From Nicotiana tabacum (Eukaryota; Streptophyta; Magnoliopsida; Solanales; Solanaceae): a stretch of 64,000 nt of DNA. A program made the translations under genes and the position numbers. Positions 11,127 through 21,930 of this stretch are shown here, one piece after another (position 1 is the stretch's first letter; each line of letters opens with the position of its first letter). The stretch is from contig NC_134102.1 in NCBI RefSeq assembly GCF_000715075.1, forward strand, positions 104,730,001 through 104,794,000, in the 5' to 3' direction. The notes under the pieces were generated by a model. The model was not told where the DNA came from. It saw only the letters and a list, made by a program, of their open reading frames with translations, and searched no databases.

Positions 11127-13334
11127 AGTTATAACATTAATCTAAATATATGAAACTGATCATTCTGCCCAGAATTCATGACCTTCCCTTCAAGAATAAA
11201 CTGCCACTTTGTACATGTAAATCTTAATCCCGTACAACACATCACATCTATTATGCCATCATGTGAATAGCACGAGATTCTCAGTATTAACTCTGAGTCA
11301 CCAGCAATTTACATACTCGGTCAGTTAGAAACCTCTCTCTTGCTTCATTCCAGGAGGAAATCATAATACACAACACGTTCCCCACACCGGTAGAAAATAT
11401 CCGGCTCAAACCATGGTAGAAACCATCAAGAACACTTTGAAATTCATTTGCACATAGCCAAGCTATCGGAACTGAATTCCTCTAACTCGACCAAGCCACG
11501 CAGGTCACCAAACCCAAGAATATGGTCACCAAAATATCTGTAAAGTCTCACCACATCATAATTACCCAAAAGAACTGAACATACCATTACCATACTGGTC
11601 TATCCTACTACCCAGTTATCCTAGTTACTTCGAGTTTCTTCTTAATTAATCTCAAGTTGACACTTCTCCTTGTCAGAACACTACGATCCATACCCATATC
11701 TCACTACAAGATATCCTAACATAAAACCATACCGCCCTAAGGTCCATAAGCCATTGTATTCTTCTTACGCACCACAAAAGTACCGCAACAGTAACACTCA
11801 CTCTGAAAATACCTTATGTGAATTTAAAATTGTTCTTCTTACCTTTCTTACACTAAAATGTAGAATCCATAGTCATACAGAATTATCTTAAGTCTTGGCA
11901 CCATCCGCTGATTCTGCCGATATGCAAATTTTGAAACATTTTCAATTGACATAAATATATTTTGAATCCATTAGAACCCTTTCAAAAGTCACCCACTATG
12001 CTTAAATCTAAATTGCACCACCTAAACGGGCCGAAAGACATAAGCCCCATTAGCACCACAACCCCCAAAGAAGTAACCCTGCCTTAACACCACCAATCAA
12101 ATTCATACTTTATGCGCACTACATCCTTCAAAATAACAATTTAATCATTTCATGATTTTTCATATTTTCATAAAGTGCAATGTAACCCGCATTAAAGAAT
12201 TTTTTTATTTTTTTTCTTACTCGAGTCATCCCTATCTCAACCTCTGCAAGTCATAATTAATCAACAATTATGCCTCGGACCAAAACCAATACCGCACATA
12301 AGCGTGCAATCAAATCATAGAGCAGACTCCCCTACTTGGCTCAAAGCCATATAACAAAACATATGATAACTCACCATACCCATACTCTACTATTGACATA
12401 ATCCCGCAGTAAATTCCACGAAAATTCTTCACAAGCTCAGGTAACACAAACCATAAAATACCTCAAATTATCTATTAAGCTCTCCTTTACCCCCGTGACG
12501 ATCAAGTCAACTTTCTCAACTAATCCAAACTCAAATCTCAACACATATACCCCGCTAGGAGAAAAGAAACCCTCCACTCAATATTATAAGGAACACACAT
12601 ACGTAGATTACTCCGCAAGAGATAACCCACTTGCTTAGCCTCAAATTGGCATCTTGCTATACCTTTTTGCAGCCATAATTACTACCGAATCACTTAATAT
12701 TTCTTAGTTTTGAAAATCTACTTTGCTCTACAATTAAACAGCATGACGGATCCCTCAACGCACACACAACTCAAGATCGTACGTCACATCAAAACACAAA
12801 TCAAGTACACAATAACAAACTTTTGAGTCATAAGTAAACTTTATTTGTCTCATTCAATCCATCTGAACACATCCCGCATTCACATTATACTCATCATATA
12901 GTCATTCAACCGCTCATTGAGCCACAAATTCCACTCATAGGGATACTACTGAACCCATAAGTCCAAACACATAAGTTCTCACTACCAAAACTATCGAGCT
13001 TAAGCCGCGGTCTAACCCTAGCCTCAAGTCCTCCAGATTGGCCCATCACCAAACCACAGAATACTCATCTCGAACCTCGTTCATGGAATTACAAGCCGGC
13101 GATGCACAGACGATACCGATCGCTCAAATACGCACACGAATGCATGGAAGGGATTCAAAGAGTTATGTTTCAAGCTGAATCAATGAAGCACGATAGAATA
13201 CAAGATAGTGAAATTTCCTAAGGTTTTGACAGCCTCTCAAAGATAAGTACAGACGTCTTCGTACCGATCCGCAAGACTCTACTAAACCTGCTCATGACTC
13301 GTGAGACCTATGTAACCTAGGATCTGATACCAAC
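11127..13334 (-). other. Element B internal region adjacent to the primer site, non-coding
   Basis: This continues from 404 once A is removed. Its first about 200 bases next to the primer site (minus strand, 13334-13130) closely resemble the matching part of E (17450-17570): both carry a GGTCTCA-like word, AGTCATGA, and TTGCGGATCGGTACG. No gag-pol motif is visible and no open frame exceeds 73 codons. Nothing else is recognised in the 2.2 kb. Confidence 0.6.
13321..13332 (-). other. Element B primer-binding site
   Basis: The minus strand reads TGGTATCAGATC, a near match to the initiator tRNA-Met site, three bases from the LTR that starts at 13336. Confidence 0.85.
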
Positions 13335-13335
13335 T

Positions 13336-14352
13336 TGTCACGACCCAAAATCTCACCTGTCGTGATAGCGCCTATCTCAATACTAGGCAAGTCGACAATC
13401 TCAATAAACCACCATATCTTTTAAATTTAAAAACATAATAATTAAATTCAGTAGAAGAATCTCACAAATACAAATATAAACAATCCTAAAACCCGGTGTC
13501 ACTAAGTGCATGAGAATCTAATAGGAATACAAAGTCTGACTGATAAAACATTGTCTGAAAGTATAGAACAGTGTAATAATTGAAGGAAAGAGAGACAAGG
13601 TCAGCGGACGCAAAGCAATTACCTTGATAGTCTCCAACTGGTAACACATTGAGGTCTAACAGTCACCGTGTCCGGAATCACCTGGATCTTCACACGAGGT
13701 GCAGAGTGTAGTATGAGTACAACCAACTTAATAAGTAACAAGACTAACCTCTGGGTTAAAAGTAGTGATGAGCTCCGCACGTACAGTCCAAGACATAAAT
13801 AATGGTGCAGAAATGTAGGTATTTTTTCAAGTTCAACAGTTAAACTCAGTACAAGCAAAAATAGATCAATACCGCATGATATGAGGAATATGACATCTTA
13901 GTGGAAAGACCTCATGTACTACTAGTCACAATTCATTCGGCCACTCAGTACTGTATATGGACAATCCAACCCAGGGATATTCCATCCCGTATATATATTC
14001 ACACATCGATTGACAATTAGTCACTCAGTACCGTATAAGGCCAATCCAGCCCTGGAAAATTTATCACCAAATGTAAATGATACGGACAAGATCCATGTCC
14101 AGGGAAATTCATCACAATATAAATAAGTAAGGTAAGTCCATGCCCTTGGAAGTCCATCCCGAATATATAATCATCTACGCTCACTGGGTGTGTGTACAGA
14201 CTCTGGAGGGGCTCCTTCAGCCAAAGCATGATATAAAGACGATATGGCCTACTGCAGGCGGGCAGTCCCGATCCGTATAGTAATAAAGCCTATAAGGCCT
14301 GCTGCAGGCGAGCAACCCCGATCCATATAATAATAAAGCCTATAAGGCCTGC
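13336..14352 (-). repeat. Element B 5' LTR, first piece
   Basis: It begins TGTCACGACC beside the primer site and runs to the E insertion. It includes imperfect tandem repeats around a CCAATCCAGCCC / GGAAATCCATCCC theme at about 13920-14165. It ends in the target duplication CCTGC. Confidence 0.85.
14225..14352. repeat. Minisatellite in element B LTR
   Basis: About 2.5 copies of a 50-bp unit contain GCCTATAAGGCCTGCTGCAGG and a CCCCGATCC word. E inserted inside this array, and the last unit resumes at 24581. The reverse complement of the GGATCGGG...GCACGCCGCA word is found in S2, S4 and E. Confidence 0.75.
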
Positions 14353-14992
14353 TGTAACGACCTGACCGGTCGTTTTGAGCCCTAGCACACCGTTCGGCTA
14401 TTTGAGGCCATGAGTAGCTTTACTTCAGGTATTATGACTTGTGCGTGTGATCGGAAATGAATTTTTGGAAGTCCGGAGTTGATTTAGAAAGAAAATTCTC
14501 ATTTCGGAAGCTTTAAGTTGGAAGAATTTACTAAGGTGAGATTTCGAGTAAACAACCTCGGAATTGGGATTTTAAGGTTCCAACAAGTTCGTATGATGAT
14601 TTTGGACTTTGGCGTATGTCCGTATCGGGTTTTGGATGACCCGGGAGCGTTTCGGCGCCTATTGTGGAAAGTTGGCATTTTGGAAGGATTTTATAAATTT
14701 GGGTTGAAGTGCATTTTAATATTATCGATACCCGTTTGGGATTCTGAGCCTGGGAATAGCTCCGTATGGTGATTCTGGACTTAGGGGCGCATCCAGAAGT
14801 GGATTTAGAGGTCCGTAGGTTGTTTCGGGGTCATTTGGCGAAAAATAGAAATTTGATGTTTTTGGAGAGTTTGACCGAGGGTGTACTTTTTGATATCGGG
14901 TTCGGATTCTAGTTCTGGAAGTTGGAGTAGGTCCGTAATGTCATTTAAGATTTGCACGCCATATTTGGCGTCATTCCAAGTTGATTTGATAG

Positions 14993-15289
14993 GCTCTGAT
15001 ACTAACTTGTCACGACCCAAAATCTCACTTGTCGTGATGGCGCCTATCTCAATACTAGGCAAGCCGACAATCTCAATAAACCACCATATCTTTTAAATTT
15101 GAAAACATAATAATTAAATTCAGTGGAAGAATCTCACAAATACAAATATAAACACTCCCAAAACCTGGTGTCACTGAGTGCATGAGCATCTAATAGGAAT
15201 ACAAAGTCTGACTGATAAAACACTGTCTGAAAGTATAGAACATTATAATAACTGAAGGAAAGAGAGTTTGACCGAGGGTGATTTGATAG
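14993..15289 (+). repeat. Templated insertion in element E 5' LTR
   Basis: 14993-15266 is a near copy of 13321-13596 (B primer site plus start of the B LTR), about 1.67 kb upstream in the same orientation. It is followed by 15262-15280, a copy of 14865-14883 from E itself, then by a return to E at TGATTTGATAG. Short shared words (TAGG, GAGAG, TG) lie at the joins. The 3' LTR lacks the block. Confidence 0.85.
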
Positions 15290-15532
15290 GAATCGGACGC
15301 GCGAAAGTATTTTTAGAAGTTTTTGAGTTCATAAGTTAATCCATGTGTTTTGGCATCCGATTCATGGTTTTTGATGTTATTTCAGTGTTTCGATCGCTCG
15401 AGCGAGTTTGTATGATGCTGTTAGACTTGTGTGGGTGTTTGGTGTAAAGTCCCGAGGGCTCGGGTGAGTTTCGGACGTTCGGGAGGATGAGAAAAACTTC
15501 AGTTTTTCTGGTGTTTCTTGGCAACTATTGCA

Positions 15533-15775
15533 GGTCTCGCAAATGCGAGAATGTGTTCGCATTTACGAACCTCACATTTGTGAGGAAGGCTTCGCAATTT
15601 CGAAGAACCCTGAGCTGGGCAGTGTTCGCATTTGCGACCTTGGCAGTGTTCGCATTTGCGACCCTTTGGTCGCATTTGCGACCTTAGCAGTGGGAGCCTA
15701 GGTTCGCATTTGCGATGAGTTTGCCGCATTTGCGACCTTCGCATTTGCGAACCAGGTGTCGCAAATGCGACATCT
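15533..15775. repeat. CpG-rich palindrome array, element E 5' LTR
   Basis: About ten units of the type TCGCATTTGCGA or TCGCAAATGCGA lie upstream of an AATAAAT/ATTAAAT box (about 15790) and of the GAGGTAAGT at 15888. One unit reads CTCACATTTGTGAG where the 3' LTR has CTCGCATTTGCGAG, so both arms changed symmetrically. Confidence 0.85.
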
Positions 15776-15887
15776 GAGACCTGTGCACAACTCTAATAAA
15801 TGCGGGACTTAGTCCATTTAGCTCATTTTCTTTCATCTCTTGGGCGATTTTGGAGCTCTTGGAAGGGGGGTTTTCACCTAGCACTTT

Positions 15888-16299
15888 GAGGTAAGTAATT
15901 TCTACACAACATGAGTTAAATACATAGATTATGGGTAGATTAACATGTAAAAATTTGGTAAAATCAAGGGTTTAGATGAAAACCTAGGTTTTGGATAAAA
16001 ATGGGATTTGACCACGAAATTGATTATGGAATTAGATAAAAATCATATATTTGGGTTCATGAGGTTATGGGTAATAATTTTCTTCAAATATTTCCGGATT
16101 CCGGGCACGTGGGCCCGGGGGTGAATTTTGGGAATTCTTCAATTGGGGTTGGGTAATCGCTTTAATAGTTGGAATATGAAATTTTGAACATGTATTGATT
16201 AGTTTATATACTATTTGATTAGTTTTGGATTGTTCAGCACCAAATTGAGGGTTTGAGCATAATCTTGGACCGGAAAGTAGGCTTTGAGGCGAGGTAAGT
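15888..16299 (+). promoter_or_regulatory. Paired splice-donor-like motifs, element E 5' LTR
   Basis: TTGAGGTAAGTAA (GT at 15891) and GCGAGGTAAGTC (GT at 16294) are 403 bp apart. A CACGTGGGCCC word lies between them at 16106-16116. Confidence 0.55.
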
Positions 16300-17452
16300 C
16301 TATTTTCTAATCTTGTAAGAGGGAATTAACCCCATAGGTGAATTGAATTAAAATGTGCTTCTATTTGTGGGGGTTACATATACACGAGGTGATGAGAGTC
16401 CGTACGTAGCTACTAATTATGCTATTGTCCGTGTAGTCTAGGACCCATATCATGCTATACTTACAATGTTTGTCCCTTACTTGTTAACTTAATTGCTTAA
16501 GTCTTTTGAAACCTGATAAAAGAATTAAATTTCACTTACTTGAAGTTGTGAAGGGAACACTTGACTGTTATTGAGAATTGGTATTTTCCTTAAAATATTT
16601 TCTATTTGTGGAGCGGGCCGAACGCCTCGGTAGCAGATGGATGCATGTATGGTTCGTGCCGTTCGACCCTCGGCAGTGCACATTTTAAATATTATATTGG
16701 ATCGGGCCGTACGACCTCGACATAATTTGCGCATAATAAATCTTTAGAGCCAATTATAATTGATATTGCTTCTTTTGCTTGAGATATAAATTGTTAAATG
16801 ACGAGAATAAATTTGGAAAAATTTCCTATTAATAAAAGAATTGTCCACTCACTTCTTGTTATTGAGTTTACAGCTGTTTCATACAATCCATGCTTAAGTA
16901 TAATATCTGTATTTATTGTTAGTCCATAGTAAGTGTCGGAGTCGACCCCTCGTCACTACTTCTTCGAGGTTAGACTTGATACTTACTGGGTACGCGTTGA
17001 TTTACATACTCATACTACACTTGATGCACATTTTTGTGCAGGTGCATATATGTCTAGCAGATTTGTGGGCGCAGAGGCGCGACTATTTTGGGGACTTAGG
17101 TGAGCTGTATCCCATGTTGCGAATTCGCAGCACACAGAGTCTCCATCAGAATTATCTACCCTCTCCCATCTAATTGTACTTTTAGACAGATGTTGTATTT
17201 CTAATATATTTCCTAGTTGAGCTCATGTATTTGTGACACCGGGTTTTGAAGGTAATTATGGGCTGCTCAGTATTGTAGTTGTGAAAATACTATCATTACC
17301 TTGTAAAGTCTATCTCTTACTATTTAATTGAAGGAAATTATGATTTCAAAAATACTGAAATGAGTAATTAAGTTAATCAATTATTGTTGGCTGGCATGAC
17401 AACGGTGTTAGGCGCCATCACGACCTCTAATGGAATTTGGGTCGTGACAACT

Positions 17453-17464
17453 TGGTATCAGAGC
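17453..17464 (+). other. Element E primer-binding site
   Basis: TGGTATCAGAGC is a perfect match to the usual initiator tRNA-Met site, three bases after the LTR. Confidence 0.93.
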
Positions 17465-20400
17465 ACTAGGTTCACTTAGGTCTCATGAGTCATGAACGAG
17501 TCTAGTAGAGTGTTGCGGATCGGTACGGAGACGTTTGTACTTATCTTCGAGAGGCTACAAGGCTGATAGGAGCACTTCCCTTCTTGATTCCTCATTGTGC
17601 AATTTTATTCCTTTGAGGCTTATGCCCTTATTTCTTTCCTACTCAATCTTATGTGACATGAAGCGCTTATTATCAATTGGGAATCGATGAATTTTAATGG
17701 TACTACAGATGTGGTGCAGGATGTTTCTCCCTGCGTAATTGCTTGGGCTATGGTCGTCGCCTTGCAGAAGGATGTCTTGTCATTTCAGCTCAGTATCAGT
17801 AATTCCTATGGTTTTGAAGTTGGGCACTAGTTGTTATGATGATTCATGAGTGGTTATCACATAGTATTGATGTAATGGTAAAACTCTTGCCTATGTGTCG
17901 GGGCAGTGAATGACTTGAAAGGAGGTTTTTCTCAGTGCATAATTAAGAGGTTCAACGTTTTATTTCCAGTAGAGGAAAGGTAATCAGACTATGAATGTTC
18001 AGGGTTAGGTTGATGGAGTAACGAGACTTGGTATTTTCGAGCATGGCGAAATTTTCATATTTGATGTGGCGTAGTTGTCCTTGTTGAATATGTTAAGTTT
18101 GCCGATGTTATGGTTTTCTTCAATTCGCCTTCGAGGCAGGGTATGGTGGAATGGTGCCGGGGAAACGGCTGTCAGAGATCGCTGTGTGCTGTGGTTCATA
18201 ATCGAATCAGTGTTCCTAGTGTTGATGGCTCGAGAAAGGTGATCTTCGAGGAGGTTTAAAGTTGGTAGCGATCTATTAATCCAAGTGTTGCAGAGATAGA
18301 TTTTGATTTAAGGAAATGGCTGGGTAGCGAAGGATGAGGAAGGACATGTGGGAGGTGTCTTGCGGTGGTTAAACTTCTAGAAGGCCAAGTGTAAGAAAAC
18401 AGAAGTCGAGTAATTGCTTAAAGGAGAGGGTCTGACCAAAATGGGAGAGTGGTCGGGTAGCATATAGGTTCTGTGGTAGGATAGCTACACGCGTTGAGGA
18501 AAGTTTATAATGATTTGGAACACATGGTGGAGAGTGACTAAGTCTATGAACTTAATTTGGAATATTGGCTGCTATACGGAGAAAGGTTGGATACGACGGA
18601 AAGGAGTTGCTTGATATGAAGAAGGATACAACATGACTTTGGATTGGAATGTATCGTCGCACCTTTAGTTAATGTCCATAAGGACTAAACGGACTCGTAC
18701 TGCTGGTGAATAAGCACGGGCTCAGGATGGTTTATTGGTTTCGTGGTAATTGTACTCGGTGCAGCGTTGTTGGAAGATGTCAGCATGGAATTTGCACAGG
18801 TGGGTTATTTTCGATGAGCAGGTTAATGGTTGTGTGATGTTGACGAAGCTTCTGTGAAGAATTCTACTGGCTACCCGGTAAGAGGTCGAACACGTGAATG
18901 TGGCTAGGGATTCAGAGCGTTCACGAAATGGTTAACAGGAAGATTTCGAGGAGCTTGGCGGGTCAATTGCGCGAGGTCATGTCAGTGAGAAAGAAGGAAT
19001 TTTGGTAGGTTCCAGGGTTATGTAATGGTAGCTTCAAGCTAAGTGGGAGAGCCCCACTGCCTACGATTGGATTGCATGGTTGTTTACTTGTGAGGTTTCT
19101 GGTTATCGGTGGGTTATTACGACTAAGGAAAGAGAACATCAGTGGTGATTTGAGCAAAGGATTTGAGGAATATGTGCTATAATTGGCCTTATCGATTCAT
19201 GTTCAAGCTTTGGGAAGACTTAGGATTTATGCTTCATGTAGATATGATGTACGAGAAAGGTGATTCAACCGGGTGCTTCTTTGAGAGGGCGTTCATGTGC
19301 TAGCAGAGCCTTGGAGTTTGATCATATTTGGGAACAAGTTAGAGCGGATGACTCACAACAACGGTCCTAGTGGATTCAAAAAAATTTAAAGTGCGGCGCC
19401 TAAGGATTTCGAGTCCGTAGTATGGTTAAGTATCGAGCATTGCAACGGATTACGAAAAGGGGCTTGGAGTGTTCTATGTTATCATCGGTCTGTGGTGTAG
19501 CACTAGAGGAATGGTAGAAAATAACTTTGGATTCATAAAGGAAATCTCAGAATGGGTGTGCCAGTTGAAGATGCGAATGTGCGCACAGGGAGGGTATGAG
19601 ATGGTTTGTGGGTTTTGAGACAACATGGTATCGTGAAATAGGATCCTTCTGGATGAGTGCGAATTGGGTTTATCACGTTTTGAATAGAGCTATTATTATT
19701 CCTAAGGCAAGTCCGAAGTAAATTAGAAGAAGTCGGATCGGTTAGCAATGGTTGAATCGTCATGATGTGGCAATGATAAGTTCCTTCAACATGTTAAGTT
19801 TTACAGGTGGTTGTGGCGGTACGTGCGAGGCTTGACGGCCACCGTAGTTGATTTTACTTGGAGGCATTTGAGTTATTATGGCCTGTTATGTGTAGATGGA
19901 TCCCTGAAGGGTCATGGTGGTTTAGACCACTACTTGGGGTTGTATTTTCTGCGGTTATGAGAATTCGGTTACGTGTTGCAATGGTTCTCCTGAAATGAGT
20001 TAAGTGAAAGGTTGTTATATGACGGAGTGTTTATTCTATTAGTGGATCAGGGGTTAACTTCTTGTACTCTCACGTATTGTCATGTTAGATGCAGTGAGTG
20101 GCATGAAAATCGAAAGCTGAGGATCAAGGTTGCGGTTCGGTGTTGGCAAGAATGTCATGAGCTTGGACGAGCAGGAAAGAATTCAGATAGTTAGAATCAG
20201 CTGGCATTGTCTTTAGCGTCACCTAAGATTGATGTCTTGTGCAAGAGGCTTTGTGTACTGATTTGCGGATTCTTGATTTGCTTTACATCATTAATGTGGC
20301 CGGCGGTATGGAGGTGCAAACTTATTGCTTGGTGCGGAAGTTCGTGGGAGCGTATCCCACGGGAAGATTGTTTAAGTGTGACATGTAGTCACTTGATTGA

Positions 20401-21004
20401 TTAAAGATTGAAATCAAGTATGGAGATTTTTGTACTATCGCTAATGTGAGGGTTTAGGCCTAAAAATGTGCTCTATTTAGTTGGTTGTGAATTGTGGAAG
20501 TTTGTTCCGGATTCGATGTTTTTTCTTGCGTGTCATGGGAAAAAGGGTCATTGTGGATCCTTGAGAGGTTATTTGCCCAAGCATGGTATGATCAGAATCG
20601 GTTCGAGGTCCGTTGATGGGTCCAAATGTGGATGTGTACTCTACACCAGCCTGTGTGTGTTCATTCAGCATAACATTCCTTATGAAAGAGTATTCGGGCA
20701 TGGGATATTAATTTTGTCGCCAACTATTTCATGTAATTCTCTATTGTGCCATGTGGGTTGTGAGACGACTTGATTATTTATACAATGTGTTAAGGTCCCG
20801 CGTAGTGGTGGTGTTATGTAAGCAGGACGTCTCTCGAGATGTAGATCATATATCGCACCTTAGTTGTGCTTGAGTTTTATAGCGTATGACGCTACCCGTC
20901 TCCCCAGGATTTGTATTATGCACTTGGCGTGCTTATGGTTGATAATTGGGCATTTCGTGAGTATAAGCGTTACGACTCGATGTGTGTTTTTTTTAGATTA
21001 TTAT

Positions 21005-21105
21005 GTGTGGATCGGGTGGCACGCCGCCACGGGTATCATGGTTGGATCGGGTTGCTCGCCCAACGGTATCATGTGTGGATCGAATTGCACGCCGCAATAG
21101 TGTGA
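21005..21105 (+). repeat. Three-copy GGATCGG(G/A) repeat in E internal region
   Basis: Three units of about 32 bp each have GTGGATCGGGTGGCACGCCG-like sequence followed by a GTATCATG word. The same core is found in the LTRs of S2 (50464-50565), S4 and B. Confidence 0.75.
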
Positions 21106-21894
21106 CATTGAGTACAGTTTCCGATAGCTATTCCTGTGTGTTTTGTGTCTCATTTCTGAGGAAGGTTCATAACGTCTTTTCGGTTATTAAATTAGTTACG
21201 TGGGTTGAGTAGTTCATTCCAGAGTTTGTTTTCCTTATGTATCACATTTGAGTTTGTAGTTTTTTAGCACAATGTGGCATCATATGAGGCTTTTGCAGTA
21301 TCTGAGGTGGCTTATTGCCTGAGAAGCTTGTACTGGGTGAAACAAGATTTTATTGGACCTAGGATCAGTGCGATCAGATTTATATAAGGCATATTAAAGA
21401 GTAAATATTGTTATTCAGTCCAAAATGAGGTAATGGTTCTTGTCGGGAGGAGAGACTCCATAAATTGTGATTCGGCAGGTGGTTTTGAGTTCTGCACATC
21501 TTCTCTGTCGTGGCTGTATTGTGAGAGTTAAAGCAAGGTTTAATTGGTCATGAGGTACACTACGGGCTTCGGGTAAGTGGAAATTTTAGCTGTTGTGCTT
21601 TGCAAAAGATTGCCTTGGGAAAATGTGTTACGCGGTGCATGGTAAGAATTTAGTAAGGGTATACAATCGTGTTTGGTGTAGTGTGTAGTGATTGATACGG
21701 TGTTCCTATGTTGGAAACAAGACTGGTGGAGAATTTCGGATGCTGGAATTTGACTCAAAGGCTTACTTGACTAAATAAAGGGGAAGATCTTCAGATTCGC
21801 TCGAGCTAATATGCTCAACTGAGTTGTGGTAGCACGGGTAGGTGCACAAGGTGTTAAATGGTGATTTCAGACAACTCCAGAACAGTTCTTAGCA

Positions 21895-21910
21895 CGTTCG
21901 AGAACGAACG
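21895..21910 (+). repeat. Inverted repeat before the polypurine tract, element E
   Basis: CGTTCGAGAACGAACG lies eight bases before the tract. It persists although E has no coding frame. Confidence 0.7.
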
Positions 21911-21917
21911 TATGTTT

Positions 21918-21930
21918 AAGTGGGAGAGAA
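21918..21930 (+). other. Element E polypurine tract
   Basis: AAGTGGGAGAGAA directly precedes the 3' LTR at 21931. Confidence 0.88.

Larger units (their letters stand above)
14353..17449 (+). repeat. Element E 5' LTR with a 297-bp extra block
   Basis: The LTR is 3097 bp, TGTAACGACC ... GGTCGTGACA. It matches 21931-24580, except that it carries an extra block at 14993-15289 and keeps a segment of about 130 bp (around 16640-16780) that the 3' LTR has lost. Confidence 0.92.
17450..21930 (+). other. Element E non-coding internal region
   Basis: It begins with the primer site and a leader that resembles that of B, and ends with an inverted repeat and the polypurine tract. No retroelement protein motif is visible in any frame. 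Codon-like order is absent, and open frames are short and scattered. A three-copy GGATCGGG...CGCCGC repeat lies at 21005-21105. I recognise no captured host gene. Confidence 0.8.

Noticed and set aside
400..11131. Perfect target duplication for element A
   Set aside because: GTTTA and AGTTA do not match, and the right terminus is mutated, so no duplication is claimed.
13321..13332. tRNA gene at the primer sites
   Set aside because: Only 12 bases match tRNA-Met at each site; no cloverleaf is present.
15533..15775. CRISPR-like array reading of the palindrome units
   Set aside because: Repeats are short, irregularly spaced and variable, there are no unique equal-length spacers or cas genes, and the DNA is clearly eukaryotic.
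17450..21930. Captured host gene or hidden pol in the E internal region
   Set aside because: I looked for FIDD-type, DPGS, CCHC, SPWG and QTDGQ motifs and found none. No exon-like open frames with recognisable sequence.
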